A DNA stretch of 41,081 nt, from assembly GCA_020634935.1 (NCBI GenBank), contig JACKAT010000052.1, forward strand, positions 1 through 41,081, written 5' to 3'. A model generated the notes under the pieces. It was not told the origin of the DNA. It saw only the letters and a program-made list of their open reading frames with translations, and made no database searches. The DNA is from Anaerolineales bacterium (lineage in GTDB: Bacteria; Chloroflexota; Anaerolineae; 4572-78; J111). The translations under genes and the position numbers were made by a program. Of this stretch, positions 8,938 to 16,544 are shown one piece after another; position 1 is the first letter of the stretch, and each line of letters begins with the position of its first letter.

Positions 8938-11900
8938 TAAACAGGTACAAAACTGAGGCAACTCCAAAAACGCAGCTTTCCCTCCTACGACAGGTCGATG
9001 AGCAAACGGCAGGTCAGACAGTTCGCCTGTCCCAGTACGATCCGCTGGCGCAAATGACCCACCACCCCAGCAATGGGGCCAACGCCGAAGCTCGCGCCGC
9101 CACTTTGACTCGGGTCACGGCCGGACGCCCGGCCCGAGCCGGGCAAGCCCTGCTGCAGTTGCAGCGGCAATATGGCAACCACTACGTGCAGCGAGTTGTG
9201 ACTCTGTCCAGAAAAGCTAGCGGTGAGGCAGAAATTCACCCGGTAGTGGAGCAGAACATCCAGCAGGCCCGCGGCGGCGGACAGGCGCTGGACAGCGATG
9301 TTCGCGGCCAGATGGAGTCCACTTTTGGCGCCGACTTCACCGGCGTGCGCATCCACACCGGGACCCAGGCGGATACGCTCAACCAATCCCTGAATGCCAA
9401 AGCCTTTACCACCGGCCGGGACATTTTCTTCCGAGAAGGGCAATACAGCCCCGCCAGTTCAAGTGGGCGCGAATTGCTGGCTCATGAACTGACTCACGTG
9501 GTGCAGCAAGGCAGCGGCCAAGTCCAACCGAAGCTGACGCTGGGCCAGCCGGGCGACCGGTATGAACGTGAGGCCGACGCCGTGGCCCGCGCCATCATAC
9601 AGCACGAGCAACGACCGGCACCTGTTGAAGCCCATCGAGGGGCTATACATCGCCAGACCACGCCCGAAGAGGAGGAGACGTCTGTCCAGGCTAAAGTAGA
9701 CCAGCATCTGGCCCAGCGTCAGGCGGAAGAAGAAAAAGAAGAAGAGACACCCATTCAGGCTAAAGGAGAAGCAGCGGGCATCCGACGCCAAACCGAGGAA
9801 GAAGAAGAGCCGGTTCAGACCAAAGCCACCGCTGGTCAAATCCAGCGTCAGGCCGAAGAGGAAAAAGAAGTAGAGACACCCGTTCAGGCCAAAGGAGAAG
9901 CAGCCGGCCTCCAACGTCAAGCCGAGGAAGAAGAAGAGCCGGTTCAGACCAAGGTGAATACCATGGGGCTGCAACGGCAGGCGGAAGAAGAAGAGAAGGA
10001 GCCGGTACAGGCTAAAGCAGAAAGTAGTTGGATTCAATGCCGGACGGACACGGTTAGCGCAAATGTCGGTCTTGTTCCAGAGGTGCTCCCCCCAGGTCTG
10101 ATAGGCGCGCCAGCGCCCCCTAATACTCTGCCGGCGTCTCCTCTGATTCCGGCTCCAATGACCGTGGTTCCGTCAGCGCCACAAACGCCGGTAGCAGAAG
10201 CCAGAAAACGGTCCCTCGCTGTAACATCAGCAGCGAAAGACGAACAGACTGCGCCCGGCTCAACTGCAGTTGAGCCGCAATTTGGCCAGGTTACGCCTTT
10301 GGCAAAGTCCGTGGGCATGCCATCCGCACCGCCCTCAGTTGAAGTAACCCTGACGTCAACCTCGACTACAGTAGCCGCAGAACCCGCGGAGGCGACAGCC
10401 CCCGCCCCGGAAGCAGAAAAAGCAGGTGAGACGCCGGTCAAGACTGATCTCGAAGCAACGAAAGAGGGTGTGGTCGAAGCCGAAAAACCCACTGCAGCGC
10501 CCGCGCCTGAGAGCGATCCGCGTTTTCAAGGCGTTATGGCACGTCTGGAGACAACTGCAAGAAAAGAAAAGCGGCACGCTCCCGCCGCCAGAAAGGTAGC
10601 GGAGGCCAAGGCCGCCGTTCGCCCCCCCGCCAATGATCGCCGCAGCCGAGCCCAGGCGCAACAGGTTGAAGTCATGGATCGGCAGGAGGCCAAAAAGCCG
10701 GATAAAAACGACTTTCTGACCATGCTGCGGCAACAGTTAAAGGCGATTGCGCCTAGCAATATGGAGGACACTGAAAATTTCAAGAAGGAGGGCAAAGCTG
10801 GTCAATTAAAGGCATCCTTGACCGGCCAGGTTAGAAAGCAAAAAGAGGCCTCTGAACGGGATATCAAAACGGCGACAGCTACCGAACCTGATCCCAATCG
10901 TGTGCCGCAAAAAGAAGTGGTCGACATGCCTCGGGAACCAGGAGATAAAAGCCCGGCGAACCTCCATTCCAAAGAGATTTTACCGTTGCCCAAAGCCGAA
11001 TCCGAAATCTCGGTCGAGTCCAACAACAAGAAGGCCGAGCAGCTCATGGCCGAGAATGACATCGACGAAGAACAGTTGGAAAAAGCCAATGAGCCTCAGT
11101 TCAGCGAAGCCTTGACCGCCAAAAAGGATTTGGAAAAACATGTCAAGCAGGTACCCAAAGCCTATCAGGCCGAGGAAGGTGCGTTTCTCAAAACTGCCCA
11201 AGCCGAAGTTGCGGCTGAAGAACGATCTGCCAAGAAAGCGATGCGCGCCCGGCGAACCAGAGCTAAAGGCGCGGTGAAAGGTCGCCAACTGGAAGCCCAA
11301 AAAAAGGAAGAGGAAGCGCGAAAAAAGGTTGCCGATGATATCCAGGGTATGTACCAGACGACCAAGAAAAAGGTTGAAAAAAAGCTCAACAGTCTAGATA
11401 GAGACGTCAATACCATCTTTGACAATGGGGAGAGGCAAGCCCGCAACCACTTTGAAACATACGTTGCGCTGCGGATGTTGATTTACAAAAGGCAACGGTA
11501 TAGTGGGGTCAGCGGGGCGGCCAGATGGATTGGAGATAAGCTTACAGGCTTGCCCGACGAAGTCAACCGATTCTACCGGGAGGGTAAAGAGCAGTACATC
11601 GCTGAAATGGACGCCGTCCTGGTCAGAATCGCCGCTGTGGTGGAAAGCCGCCTCAAGGAAGCCAAGGACGAAATCGCCAAAGGTAGGCAGAAGATCGAGG
11701 AGTACGTTGAAGGTCTGGATAGGCGCCTGCGAAAGAGCGGCCAAGAGGCCTTGAGAAACGTATCGTCCCGGTTTGAAGCGTTGAATGAGGGTGTAGAAGC
11801 CAAGAAGGGGGACCTGGCCCAAAAGATGGTTAAGCGTTACAAAGAGGCCAGGAACAAGCTTGACGAACGTATCAAGCAACTGCAAGAAGAAAATAAGGGG

Positions 11901-14012
11901 CTATTAAGCGACTTCATCGCCAAGATTAAAGGCATCATCAAGATCTTTCGTGACTTCAAGAATCGGATGGCGAAGCTGCTCGCAAAGTCCGGCAATGTCC
12001 TCCGCCAGATTATTAAAGATCCCATTGGTTTTCTCAAGAATCTATTGGGGGCGGTTAAGCTTGGCTTTAACCAGTTTTCGAAAAATATCGCGCTTCACCT
12101 CAAGCGAGGCCTCATCAGTTGGCTCTTTGGGACTATGTCTGAGGCCGGCATCGAGATACCGACAGAATTCAGCCCTAAGGCCATTATGGGCTTGATCTTG
12201 CAGATTCTGGGCATCACCAAAGAACGCATCCGGGCCAAGGTAGTTAAACATATCGGGGCCAAGAATGTAGAGCGCCTCGAGAAAGCCTGGTCGGTGATCT
12301 CCACCCTCATCAGCGAAGGGCCGGCCGGTTTATGGCAGCAGCTCAAGCAGTATATCGGCAATCTCAAGGACAGAATAGTTGAGGAAGTCAAGCAGTGGCT
12401 AATCACCCAAATCATCAAACAAGCCATATTGTTCGTGGTGAGTATGTTCAATCCGGTCTCGGCCTTGCTCAAGGCTATTCAGATGATCTACAACGTCATC
12501 ATGTTCTTTATCGAGAATATCGAGCGGATTTTGCGCCTAGTCGAGGCCGTCATTGCCTCTACGGTCAAGATTGTGGTTGGCGATATTGCCGGGGCCGCCA
12601 CCTGGATTGAAAATGCCATGGGCCGTATGGTACCCATCATTATAGCCTTCCTGGCCCGCCTATTAAACCTGAGCGGCATCAGTCAAAAGGTTAGATCGAT
12701 CATCAAGAGGATCCGCAAGCCGGTGGATAAGGCGATTGATAAGGTGTTGGTCAAGATTGTGAGTAAGGTTAAGGGGGTGTTTGGGAAAGGGAAGGCGTTG
12801 GTAGGGAAAGCCAAAGCAGGCGCAAAGAAGGTTGTGGCAAAGGGTAAAGAAGCAGTAGCCGGTATAATACAATGGTGGAAAGCCAAGAAAAAGTTCAAAG
12901 CAAAAGATGGCACAACGCATGTCTTGTTTTTCACAGGATCTGGTAAAAAAGCGATACTAATGGTTGCGAGCGAAAAGAAAACACCTTATGAAATTTTTCT
13001 GAAATGGGTAGCAGAAGGACATTTGAATACAGAGTACAATGCCGATTTTAAGAAAGCAGAAGGGCTTGCTGGGAAGATCGATATGCTGAAAGCGGAACCG
13101 CTACCGAAGGGGTTGCCAGATGTAGAAAAGGAGAAAAAGATCAAAGAGAAGACAAAAAAAATGGAGGAATTGCTGGAAAAACTTAGAGAACTTACCGCCA
13201 GACTATTTGGGTTTGGACAAGTTTTGCCGGAGCGGATTGAACCACATTACGAAGGAAAAAACAGTGCGGGATTTGGCAAATGGATAAAGGCAAAAGCCTT
13301 GACACGGAACGATAGCAAATTTGGTTCTCGCCCCACCCAAGCTCGGCATCCCACGTATGACGTATTGAACAAACGGAGAGAGAGAAGCGGTGCAAGCTAT
13401 TATGTCAGAGGCCATTTGTTGAGCGAAAAACTTGGTGGAGAGGGTAAATGGGAGAATATGACACCTCTTTCGCGACGCGGTAATAAAGACCACGAAGCCG
13501 AATTTGAATCTATAGTTAAAGCTGCAGTAAATGCGGGCGCCATCATGGAATACCGTGTGGACCCTGTCTATGCGCCAAGAGGTGACAAGGATTCCTTGAA
13601 AGATGAAGTTGATAAAGGTCATAGTCCAAGCAATGCAGCAGAGATTAAAGCGATCATTGATAAGGAGGACCACGTTCCACTTGGATTAACGTGCGAAGCT
13701 CATATATTGAAAAGAGTCGGCGAACGTGTCGGATCCCCAAAGAAGTGGTCTGTAATAAACACGGTGGATCGAACAGCAGCAGAATATCATCTATCTGGTT
13801 CCACTAAATTTGAGCCTGTGGACATCAATAGTGGCGATGAAGCTGAGCTAAAGAGATTACCAGGCATAAAACCGAATCAGGTGCAGAACATTCGTGATGC
13901 TATAAAGAAACGTGGAAGACCGTTTGGAAATTATAAGGTATTGGCCAGAGAGGTACAATTGCCACAGTTGGACAAGTGGAGAGAGCGTGGCGAGATTGTT
14001 TTGCGGCGGTAA
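8934..14012 (+). CDS. DUF4157 eCIS cargo protein with C-terminal endonuclease-like and HhH modules
   Basis: A 1692-residue mosaic. The N-terminus has an LQLQRQYGNHYVQRV motif (about 74-88) and DUF4157 (about 117-195) with the zinc-protease-like HELTH at 184-188. Six acidic repeats follow (about 240-370), then a Pro/Ala/Thr-rich linker (370-570), long Lys/Glu-rich coiled coil (570-1030), hydrophobic segments able to insert into membranes (about 1155-1250) and a basic linker. The last 250 residues are toxin-like: YVRGHLLSEKLGGEG (His1494), ENMTP and NKDHEAEFE (Asn1517, Glu1523) fit the DNA/RNA non-specific endonuclease (NS_2) pattern. VDINSGDEAELKRLPGI (from 1629) is a ComEA-like helix-hairpin-helix. 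From about 12.8 kb the DNA becomes visibly more AT-rich, as in an exchanged toxin tip. DUF4157 marks eCIS-loaded proteins; nuclease action in a target cell is inference. Confidence 0.88.
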   Translation: MINRYKTEATPKTQLSLLRQVDEQTAGQTVRLSQYDPLAQMTHHPSNGANAEARAATLTRVTAGRPARAGQALLQLQRQYGNHYVQRVVTLSRKASGEAEIHPVVEQNIQQARGGGQALDSDVRGQMESTFGADFTGVRIHTGTQADTLNQSLNAKAFTTGRDIFFREGQYSPASSSGRELLAHELTHVVQQGSGQVQPKLTLGQPGDRYEREADAVARAIIQHEQRPAPVEAHRGAIHRQTTPEEEETSVQAKVDQHLAQRQAEEEKEEETPIQAKGEAAGIRRQTEEEEEPVQTKATAGQIQRQAEEEKEVETPVQAKGEAAGLQRQAEEEEEPVQTKVNTMGLQRQAEEEEKEPVQAKAESSWIQCRTDTVSANVGLVPEVLPPGLIGAPAPPNTLPASPLIPAPMTVVPSAPQTPVAEARKRSLAVTSAAKDEQTAPGSTAVEPQFGQVTPLAKSVGMPSAPPSVEVTLTSTSTTVAAEPAEATAPAPEAEKAGETPVKTDLEATKEGVVEAEKPTAAPAPESDPRFQGVMARLETTARKEKRHAPAARKVAEAKAAVRPPANDRRSRAQAQQVEVMDRQEAKKPDKNDFLTMLRQQLKAIAPSNMEDTENFKKEGKAGQLKASLTGQVRKQKEASERDIKTATATEPDPNRVPQKEVVDMPREPGDKSPANLHSKEILPLPKAESEISVESNNKKAEQLMAENDIDEEQLEKANEPQFSEALTAKKDLEKHVKQVPKAYQAEEGAFLKTAQAEVAAEERSAKKAMRARRTRAKGAVKGRQLEAQKKEEEARKKVADDIQGMYQTTKKKVEKKLNSLDRDVNTIFDNGERQARNHFETYVALRMLIYKRQRYSGVSGAARWIGDKLTGLPDEVNRFYREGKEQYIAEMDAVLVRIAAVVESRLKEAKDEIAKGRQKIEEYVEGLDRRLRKSGQEALRNVSSRFEALNEGVEAKKGDLAQKMVKRYKEARNKLDERIKQLQEENKGLLSDFIAKIKGIIKIFRDFKNRMAKLLAKSGNVLRQIIKDPIGFLKNLLGAVKLGFNQFSKNIALHLKRGLISWLFGTMSEAGIEIPTEFSPKAIMGLILQILGITKERIRAKVVKHIGAKNVERLEKAWSVISTLISEGPAGLWQQLKQYIGNLKDRIVEEVKQWLITQIIKQAILFVVSMFNPVSALLKAIQMIYNVIMFFIENIERILRLVEAVIASTVKIVVGDIAGAATWIENAMGRMVPIIIAFLARLLNLSGISQKVRSIIKRIRKPVDKAIDKVLVKIVSKVKGVFGKGKALVGKAKAGAKKVVAKGKEAVAGIIQWWKAKKKFKAKDGTTHVLFFTGSGKKAILMVASEKKTPYEIFLKWVAEGHLNTEYNADFKKAEGLAGKIDMLKAEPLPKGLPDVEKEKKIKEKTKKMEELLEKLRELTARLFGFGQVLPERIEPHYEGKNSAGFGKWIKAKALTRNDSKFGSRPTQARHPTYDVLNKRRERSGASYYVRGHLLSEKLGGEGKWENMTPLSRRGNKDHEAEFESIVKAAVNAGAIMEYRVDPVYAPRGDKDSLKDEVDKGHSPSNAAEIKAIIDKEDHVPLGLTCEAHILKRVGERVGSPKKWSVINTVDRTAAEYHLSGSTKFEPVDINSGDEAELKRLPGIKPNQVQNIRDAIKKRGRPFGNYKVLAREVQLPQLDKWRERGEIVLRR
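9717..9974 (+). repeat. Two 129-bp tandem units coding acidic repeats
   Basis: 9717-9845 and 9846-9974 are near-copies in the cargo gene. Each codes for 43 residues built on RQAEEE...PVQ.K followed by RQ.EEEEEPVQTK. Less exact units flank them, giving six acidic repeats in all. Confidence 0.8.
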
Positions 14013-14077
14013 CAATGCACATCTAAGTTTTTACAGAACGCCCGAAATGCGCGGCACAGAACAAAGGTGAGATTTCG

Positions 14078-14707
14078 ATGAAAACGAGAGAAAAATTCAA
14101 GACGCTCTTGAGCGAATTAGGGGGACTGGGGAATATTCGGGTAAATACCTACCGGCTTACCTTCTATGCCCCGAAAAGAATCAGGAACAGGGCAAGGGAA
14201 ATGGGCGCCCCGCAGCAGCTTATCTCCTTTTACGAAGACTCGGATGGATTTGAACTGGATTGGGAAATGCTTGATGCTCCTGACCCAGATGTTCTGGGAA
14301 AGGTCGGCATATTGTCGCTGGCTGATTTGCTCCGGAATTGGGAAAACGTCGTGTATTTTGATGACACCGAGCCAGATGACCCGATCCGTAGTTTTCACCC
14401 CTTCGATTTTTTTGTGGATGAAGCCTGCGTGGGAATTTACTTCGAAGAGAATTTCGACAACTCACTTTATTTGTATGATTTCAAATCAGAGCCGTTCAGG
14501 CTGGATTTGGATATTAAGGGGTATATTGAATTGCTCATTGCTTCGAGAGGGTTTCTTTACTGGCAAGATACTATTGAGACGTTCAAATTGAAGACCGAGA
14601 ATCCTGCCACGAATAAATTTAAGACCTACATGCCTCAGCTTTTCAAAGATTTCAGTTTCGACGAGTTTTCCAGTACCTATCAGCATCTCCGGCTTTCAAC
14701 GCGTTAA
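14078..14707 (+). CDS. SUKH (SMI1/KNR4)-like putative immunity protein
   Basis: A 209-residue soluble acidic protein with no signal or membrane segment. The order of features fits the SUKH superfamily: APQQLISFYEDSDGFELDWE (the usual Pro-x-x-Leu-x-x-Phe-Tyr...Gly...Trp region, about 47-66), a central ILSLADLLRNWENV, FHPFDFFVDEACVGIYFEEN, a strand with LYLYDF, then IKGYIELLIASRGFLYWQ. SUKH proteins are commonly immunity partners of polymorphic nuclease toxins. It starts 65 bases after the nuclease-tipped cargo gene with AAAGGTGAG upstream, and shares that tip's AT-richer composition, which supports joint transfer. The pairing is inferred from position and family; no binding evidence exists here. 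Confidence 0.68.
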   Translation: MKTREKFKTLLSELGGLGNIRVNTYRLTFYAPKRIRNRAREMGAPQQLISFYEDSDGFELDWEMLDAPDPDVLGKVGILSLADLLRNWENVVYFDDTEPDDPIRSFHPFDFFVDEACVGIYFEENFDNSLYLYDFKSEPFRLDLDIKGYIELLIASRGFLYWQDTIETFKLKTENPATNKFKTYMPQLFKDFSFDEFSSTYQHLRLSTR

Positions 14708-14893
14708 GGAGAGCTAAGTTTCAAACGGTCCGACCGAAGTGTCCAAGTTGAAGTCTCTGTCGAAGGTACAAGATCAGAACGGACGCATTGGGACAGAGCA
14801 GCGGACGAGTGTAAGCAAATTGTGCGACAGAATATGGCCGAGAGTTTTAACGAAGCGATAGTGAGTGCCGGGCCAAGGAGTACACTTGTGTAA
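14708..14893 (+). other. Open frame continuing past the SUKH-like stop, no start
   Basis: After the TAA at 14705-14707 the same frame stays open for 61 codons to a TAA at 14891-14893, reading SFKRSDRSVQVEVSVEG, then RAADECKQIVRQNMAESFNE. It has no start codon before an internal ATG and no ribosome site. It could be a relic of a longer or second accessory gene, or chance. I do not recognise it. Confidence 0.3.
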
Positions 14894-14968
14894 GCCTGTA
14901 GGGGACGCAACGACGCGTACAAATGAATATCGTCAATTCTATCAACAATTGCAGTTAGGAGCGCTAAC

Positions 14969-15256
14969 ATGAACGAAAATAACGAATTTCTTGGCCTTGT
15001 GCAAAACGGACAATTTTTGATCCTGCTGCCGGAGAGTGCCGATCCCGGCCCAAATCGATTAACCACCACCATCCAAATGCAGGAGCCACGACCGCCGGAG
15101 AGCGCCGAGTTGTCCCTGCGCGAATATGAGGGCAGCGCCCTTATGGTTCGGGGGACCAGTGGTGGGGGCTGGATCTATTCGGCCGAGGTGATTGAGGTGG
15201 CCGGGCCGATACTCACGGCGGTTGTCAGCCGGCTATTTGGGCGGTTGGAAGCGTAG
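14969..15256 (+). CDS. Small uncharacterised protein
   Basis: 95 residues, not recognised. The first half has a strand-rich FLGLVQNGQFLILLPE. The second half has LSLREYEGSALMVRG, WIYSAEVIEVAGPILT and a hydrophobic helix ending in VVSRLFGRLEA. This could be a small OB-like beta fold with a terminal helix. The start has TTAGGAGC 7-10 bases upstream. It lies 55 bases before the cysteine-cluster gene. No signal peptide is seen. Confidence 0.65.
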   Translation: MNENNEFLGLVQNGQFLILLPESADPGPNRLTTTIQMQEPRPPESAELSLREYEGSALMVRGTSGGGWIYSAEVIEVAGPILTAVVSRLFGRLEA

Positions 15257-15310
15257 CTCCTTTGAGGGGTAGATTAAACCTGCCGAGTTGCGTCAGCGGA
15301 AGGTGAAAGT

Positions 15311-15976
15311 ATGAGCGAGAATGGACAGGAACTGATATCGTCAAGCAGCGAGCCAAATCGGCCGGACAGGGCCGAAGCACTGCGTCAGGCAGTAGTCGAA
15401 GGCCTGCGCTATACCCACAGTCGGCTCAATGCGAACACCAGCAAAACGTTGGAGGCGTCGTCCTTTCTCTACGCCCTGATCGAGCTGCTGGAGGAAAAAG
15501 GCCTGCTCTCGGTGGCAGAGTTGGACCAACGCAAGCGGATTGTCGGCGAGCGGTTGGTGGCGCAGTACAGACAAAGCGGTAATGGCCTCATAGTCCAGGA
15601 TCCGGAATGCGACAAGTACAACTTTTCTGAGACAGTTGAATTCGATTGTGCGGAGCGGGTCCACTTATGTCGCGCCGCTTGCTGCCGGCTGCCCTTTGCC
15701 CTATCCCGGCAGGATGTGCGTGAGGGGGTCGTTCATTGGGAGTTGGGACAGCCCTACCTGATTGAACAGAGACAGGACGGCTACTGCAACCATTTAGATC
15801 GTTGCACCTGGGGCTGCACGATCTACCACCAGCGACCGGTACCCTGCCTAGCGTTTGACTGCCGGCAAGACCGGCGAATCTGGCTGGATTATGAGAATAG
15901 GGTTATCAATCCTGAAATCAATCGAGTTGATTGGCCGGCATGCCTGGAGACCAAGGCGGTGCATCATGATCCATGA
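15311..15976 (+). CDS. YkgJ-like cysteine-cluster (zinc/iron-chelating) protein
   Basis: 221 residues. The N-terminal half is helical (QAVVEGLRYTHSRLNAN, FLYALIELLEEKGLL). The C-terminal half carries nine closely placed cysteines: Cys113, Cys120, Cys124-Cys125, then YC, RC, GC, PVPC and FDC. This matches the CxxxxCC plus distal cysteine arrangement of YkgJ/PF03692 proteins, a putative metal-binding family of unknown reaction. The start has GGAAGGTGA a few bases upstream. The gene overlaps the DUF4255 gene by 11 bases, which implies co-translation with eCIS structural genes. Whether it is a particle component, a maturation factor or a modifying enzyme cannot be told. Confidence 0.8.
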   Translation: MSENGQELISSSSEPNRPDRAEALRQAVVEGLRYTHSRLNANTSKTLEASSFLYALIELLEEKGLLSVAELDQRKRIVGERLVAQYRQSGNGLIVQDPECDKYNFSETVEFDCAERVHLCRAACCRLPFALSRQDVREGVVHWELGQPYLIEQRQDGYCNHLDRCTWGCTIYHQRPVPCLAFDCRQDRRIWLDYENRVINPEINRVDWPACLETKAVHHDP

Positions 15977-16532
15977 TTTGGACAAAACAGTAGAAGTTCT
16001 GCTTAAGCAAGAACTGATAGACTTTAAAGATCTTGAGATAAGCTTTGCCACCCCCGATAATGAATTCGCACCTAACGGGTTCGCCGTAAACCTTTTTCTG
16101 TACGACGTCCGGGAGAACCGGGAGCTGCGCAGTAATGAATTGTATGTAGAGCGCCAGCTCGGCGGAGCCATAACAAAACGGCACTCCCCGGTGCGGGTCG
16201 ACTGTTCGTATCTGATTACCGCTCACGCGAAAGGGCAGAACCCGCAAGGCGAGCATCGATTGTTAGGAGCGGTTATGAAGGCCTTGCTGCGCTATCCCAC
16301 GCTTCCGCCCGAGGTGCTGCAAGGAGAACTGCGAGAAAAAAAGACCGCGGAGCAGGATTTCCCGCTCCCTACGGCTATCCTGCAACCCGGCCGGCTGCAG
16401 AGTGTGGGCGAGTTTTGGCAGGCGATGCAAGGAAAGCCCAGGGCCGCCCTGAATTATACGATTACGATTAGCGTCGCGGCTCACGAGCCGGTTACGGCCG
16501 GGACGCCGGTGGGGGTAAGATCTCGCACCTAA
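15966..16532 (+). CDS. DUF4255 (Pvc16 N-terminal) tail terminator/cap protein, Afp16 type
   Basis: 188 residues. MIHDLDKTVEVLLKQEL, ISFATPDNEF, VNLFLYDVRENRELRSNE, a SPVRVDCSYLITAH segment, EHRLLGAVMKALLRYPTLP and the final LNYTITISV strand match the DUF4255 family. These proteins cap the distal end of the inner tube and fix its length in Afp/PVC particles. The ATG at 15966 matches the family N-terminus; an upstream in-frame ATG at 15855 lies deep in the previous gene and is rejected. AAGGCGG lies about 6 bases upstream. The short form lacks the C-terminal extension seen in some relatives. Confidence 0.9.
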   Translation: MIHDLDKTVEVLLKQELIDFKDLEISFATPDNEFAPNGFAVNLFLYDVRENRELRSNELYVERQLGGAITKRHSPVRVDCSYLITAHAKGQNPQGEHRLLGAVMKALLRYPTLPPEVLQGELREKKTAEQDFPLPTAILQPGRLQSVGEFWQAMQGKPRAALNYTITISVAAHEPVTAGTPVGVRSRT

Positions 16533-16544
16533 GAGAGGGAACGT

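Noticed and set aside
9459..10492. Long minus-strand open frames opposite the cargo gene
   Set aside because: They mirror the low-complexity acidic and Pro/Ala-rich repeats (long Phe/Leu runs) and have no ribosome sites.
14704..15072. Minus-strand 122-codon frame
   Set aside because: It is antisense to the open stretch after the SUKH-like gene and overlaps the start of the 95-residue gene; no start signal or recognisable motif.
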